Positions 12,487-14,907 of a stretch of DNA of 14,907 bases are shown here, piece by piece. The translations under genes were made by a program, and so were the position numbers. The notes beneath the pieces were generated by a model. The model ran no database searches, had not been told where the DNA came from, and saw only the letters and a program-made list of their open reading frames with translations. The DNA comes from Flavobacteriales bacterium (lineage in GTDB: Bacteria > Bacteroidota > Bacteroidia > Flavobacteriales > JABDKJ01), in contig JABDKJ010000065.1 in the NCBI GenBank assembly GCA_013002285.1, forward strand, positions 1-14,907. The letters run 5' to 3'. Within the stretch, counting starts at the first letter, position 1, and every line of letters starts with the position of its first letter.

Positions 12487-14526
12487 ATGGAGTATTACAG
12501 ATTTTTTGAGAGAGAAATGAGTTGGCTTGCCTTTAATGAGCGAGTGCTGCAAGAGGCTGGAGATAAGTCAGTTCCGGTCTATGAAAGGCTGAAATTCCTA
12601 GCCATTTACTCCTCTAATTTGGATGAGTTTTACCGTGTAAGGGTTTCTCATCACAAATCGCTTCTAAAGCTGAAAAAGGCCTTGAAAAGTGAATTCCATC
12701 TGAACCCAAAAAGGGTTCTAGAGTCTATTAATCGGAAGGTATATGATAATCAGCAAGTCTTTCGGAAGATCTTTAGAACTCAGATCTTGGCAGAATTCGA
12801 AAAGAACAACATAGCACTATGCACTGTACTTGAACTGGACAAGTCGCAGAAAGCGCATATTCACAAATACTATAAAAAGAAAGTTCAGCCTCTTCTAACC
12901 CTACATCAGATAATGCCCGGCAATCCGCCATTTATTGAAAATAGGGTGATCTATTTTGTAGTGAGTACCGTGGTTAAAGGCTTTTTAAGAAAACTCTACT
13001 TACTTAAGATCCCGCATAAGGAACTGGGAAGGTTTACAACTGTCCCATCTACAACTGGTCTTGTTGTGGTTCAATTGGAAGACATTGTTCGATATTATGC
13101 TGATTCATTGATCAAAAAAGGAGAGATCGTATCTATGAATACGATCAAGATCTCCAGAGATGCAGACCTGCATCTAGAGGATGAATTTGGCGATAGTATT
13201 GTAGAAAAGATCAAGAAAAGTCTTGCAAAAAGGTCCACTGGTTTCCCTACCCGATTTCAATATGATGAGGAAATGCCCTCCTCCGCACTTAACAGATTGA
13301 TCGATTGCTATGACCTCAAAAAGCAAGATCTAATACCAGGAGGTAGATATCATAACTTCCATGATTTTATGGAGTTTCCCAAACCCGAAAACCCAAAGTT
13401 CTTTTACGAGCCCCTTCCTGTGCTGAAAGCCAAAGAATTCCATGACAAGAAAGATCCGTTTAAAGTAATACGGAGTAAAGATGTGCTTCTTAGCACTCCA
13501 TACCAAGACTACAAGTATGTCGTCAATTTCTTGAATAATGCTATAGATGACAATTGCACAAAGTCCATAAGTATTACCCTCTATAGAGTGGCCAGAGATT
13601 CGAAGATCTGCCTTGCATTAGAAAAAGCAGCACACTCTGGGATAGACGTTACGGTATTTGATGAAGTACAGGCAAGATTCGATGAAGAATCCAATTTGTA
13701 TTGGGGAAATAGATTGACAAAAGCAGGAGCCCGGGTTCTATATAGCCTAAGAAAACTGAAGGTTCATACCAAATTACTCCTTATCGAGCGCGAAGAAGAC
13801 AACATAACCCGATACTATTCATTCCTCAGTACAGGAAATTTTCATGAGAAAACCGCTAAGATCTATTGTGACCATAACTTGTTCACGGCAAATAAAGAGA
13901 TCGGGATAGAAGTAAGAAAGGTGTTTAGTTATTTAGAAAAGCCTCGAGCCAACTTCAGATATAAACATCTTTTAGTAGCCCCTTATTTTCTCAGAAATAG
14001 ATTAGAAGAGTTCATAGACCGCGAAATTGAAAATGCCCATGCCGGCAAGAAAGCAGAGATCTTTTTGAAGATGAACAGTCTCGAAGACAAAGTGATGATC
14101 CGAAAACTGTATGATGCAAGTGAAGCTGGGGTCAAAATAAAGATCATTGTTAGAGGTATTTGTTGTTTGATCCCAGGTGTAAAAGGAATGAGCAAAAATA
14201 TAAAGGTAATAAGCATAGTAGATCGATATTTAGAACACTCTCGTATATTCTCTTTCCACAATGACGGTGACCCGGTTTACTATTTGTCTTCTGCAGACCT
14301 TATGAATAGAAACTTAAGCAGAAGGGTCGAAGTGGCCTTCCCCATCTTGGACAAAGACAACAAGAATCTGATCAAAGATCACTTGAAGATCCAGTGGAGT
14401 GACAATGTAAAGGCAAGAAAGATCGATGCAGAACAATTGAACAAGTACAAAAAGTCTTCATCCAAGAAAAAAGTGAGGGCACAATATGCTTATTACAATT
14501 ACCTCAAAGAAAGACACGGAACCTGA
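12487..14526 (+). CDS. ppk1: Polyphosphate kinase 1
   Basis: PPK1 reversibly polymerises the terminal phosphate of ATP into long-chain polyphosphate, at the inner membrane or in the cytoplasm. The 679-residue length fits the family (E. coli 688). The N-terminal domain begins with FEREMSWLAFNERVLQEA and SSNLDEFYRVRV, as in other PPK1 proteins. The two C-terminal phospholipase-D-like domains carry the catalytic residues: KVHTK with H427, equivalent to the autophosphorylated His435 of E. coli, and SIVDRYLEHSRIF with H584, equivalent to His592. LSTGNFHEKTAKIYCDHNLFT and KIIVRGICCLIPGV are further family signatures. All key positions are intact. A 7-bp inverted repeat lies upstream. The stop is followed after 5 nt by a lipoprotein gene, so cotranscription is likely. 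No Pho-box is evident. Confidence 0.97.
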   Translation: MEYYRFFEREMSWLAFNERVLQEAGDKSVPVYERLKFLAIYSSNLDEFYRVRVSHHKSLLKLKKALKSEFHLNPKRVLESINRKVYDNQQVFRKIFRTQILAEFEKNNIALCTVLELDKSQKAHIHKYYKKKVQPLLTLHQIMPGNPPFIENRVIYFVVSTVVKGFLRKLYLLKIPHKELGRFTTVPSTTGLVVVQLEDIVRYYADSLIKKGEIVSMNTIKISRDADLHLEDEFGDSIVEKIKKSLAKRSTGFPTRFQYDEEMPSSALNRLIDCYDLKKQDLIPGGRYHNFHDFMEFPKPENPKFFYEPLPVLKAKEFHDKKDPFKVIRSKDVLLSTPYQDYKYVVNFLNNAIDDNCTKSISITLYRVARDSKICLALEKAAHSGIDVTVFDEVQARFDEESNLYWGNRLTKAGARVLYSLRKLKVHTKLLLIEREEDNITRYYSFLSTGNFHEKTAKIYCDHNLFTANKEIGIEVRKVFSYLEKPRANFRYKHLLVAPYFLRNRLEEFIDREIENAHAGKKAEIFLKMNSLEDKVMIRKLYDASEAGVKIKIIVRGICCLIPGVKGMSKNIKVISIVDRYLEHSRIFSFHNDGDPVYYLSSADLMNRNLSRRVEVAFPILDKDNKNLIKDHLKIQWSDNVKARKIDAEQLNKYKKSSSKKKVRAQYAYYNYLKERHGT

Positions 14527-14531
14527 ACAAT

Positions 14532-14907
14532 ATGAAATACTTATTTCCGCTCATCCTATTATTTGCTTCTTGCTCATCTCAGAATGACCTATCTCCTGAA
14601 GAACTATTCTCTAAAACCGAAAGCAAGAATGAGATCCATCAATTCATTGATGCATGGCATCAAGCAGCTGCTGTAGCAGATGAGGATATATTCTTTGGGT
14701 CAATTGCAGATGGCGGCATTTATCTGGGGACAGACAAAACGGAGAGATGGACAAAAGAAGAATTCATGGATTGGGGTATGAAATATTTTGAACGTGATAC
14801 TGCCTGGGCATTCACTCCATATGACAGGTCTATCTATTTTGCAGAGGGTGGACAAATTGCCTGGTTCGAAGAATCCCTTGATACTTGGATGGGCCCCTGC
14901 CGAGGGT
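14532..14907 (+). CDS. SnoaL/NTF2-like lipoprotein (3' end outside window)
   Basis: The ATG at 14532 opens a frame of 125 codons that runs off the right edge. Residues 1-13 are a short lipoprotein signal with lipobox FASC (C14 lipidated). The mature part starts a SnoaL/NTF2-like alpha+beta cone domain: IHQFIDAWHQAAAVADEDIFF, IADGGIYLGTDKTERWTKEEF, and strands with IYFAEGGQIAWFEESLD and the beginning of GPCRG. Similar proteins are annotated as nuclear transport factor 2 family or DUF4440-like. Many bind small molecules and their function is often unknown. The gene begins 5 nt after the ppk1 stop, so it is probably in the same transcript. A periplasmic or outer-membrane-anchored protein following a cytoplasmic kinase does not by itself indicate a shared pathway. 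Confidence 0.85.
   Translation, partial: MKYLFPLILLFASCSSQNDLSPEELFSKTESKNEIHQFIDAWHQAAAVADEDIFFGSIADGGIYLGTDKTERWTKEEFMDWGMKYFERDTAWAFTPYDRSIYFAEGGQIAWFEESLDTWMGPCRG

Noticed and set aside
1..14907. Search by eye for CRISPR arrays, tRNAs, transposases, long direct repeats and phage genes
   Set aside because: None were seen; the window looks like ordinary chromosomal DNA without mobile elements.

Overview
The window looks like chromosomal DNA of a member of the Bacteroidota, probably a Flavobacteriales-type marine or environmental bacterium. The evidence is moderately low G+C, almost no Shine-Dalgarno sequences before the genes, promoter-like boxes of the Bacteroidota -33/-7 type (TTG, about 20 nt, TAnnTTTG), many lipoprotein and secretory signal peptides, and a secreted protein with the Asp/Asn-rich DPxAN..DGSC motif typical of this phylum. 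The assignment rests on gene content and signals, not on a search. I see no phage, transposon, CRISPR, tRNA or rRNA.

Layout. Positions 1-3473 are all on the minus strand. Reading in the direction of transcription they are: a membrane-anchored lysozyme-like (muramidase/lytic transglycosylase-like) protein; rsmE (16S rRNA m3U1498 methyltransferase); a DUF4159 exported protein that overlaps rsmE by 4 nt; two successive terminator hairpins; then a small secreted protein and the 5' part of a secreted beta-rich protein that runs off the left edge. A 215-bp divergent spacer separates this block from a plus-strand pair: a 1792-residue bacterial alpha-2-macroglobulin lipoprotein with an intact CLEQ thioester motif, and a DUF1287 lipoprotein whose start overlaps the macroglobulin stop codon. 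A strong hairpin terminator lies between this pair and a convergent minus-strand gene for a DEDDh exonuclease fused to a UvrC/Cho-type GIY-YIG nuclease. That gene's promoter has an inverted repeat in its spacer. Divergent from it is a PA0069/SplB-like radical SAM protein, followed on the same strand by ppk1 (polyphosphate kinase 1) and the 5' part of a SnoaL/NTF2-like lipoprotein that runs off the right edge.

How the genes may work together. Four neighbouring products act or probably act in the cell envelope: the anchored muramidase-like protein, the DUF4159 protein, the macroglobulin and the DUF1287 protein. The macroglobulin is a suicide trap for peptidases. The DUF1287 partner has conserved Cys and His residues that suggest an NlpC/P60-like hydrolase or transferase, so the coupled pair is the best candidate for a poorly described functional unit. 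The remaining genes are housekeeping or stress functions: rRNA modification, a DNA repair-type nuclease, a radical SAM enzyme and polyphosphate synthesis. The most general sequence-level oddity is a clear excess of GATC, largely made by nnG-ATC codon pairs. No gene-free stretch exceeds 300 bases.
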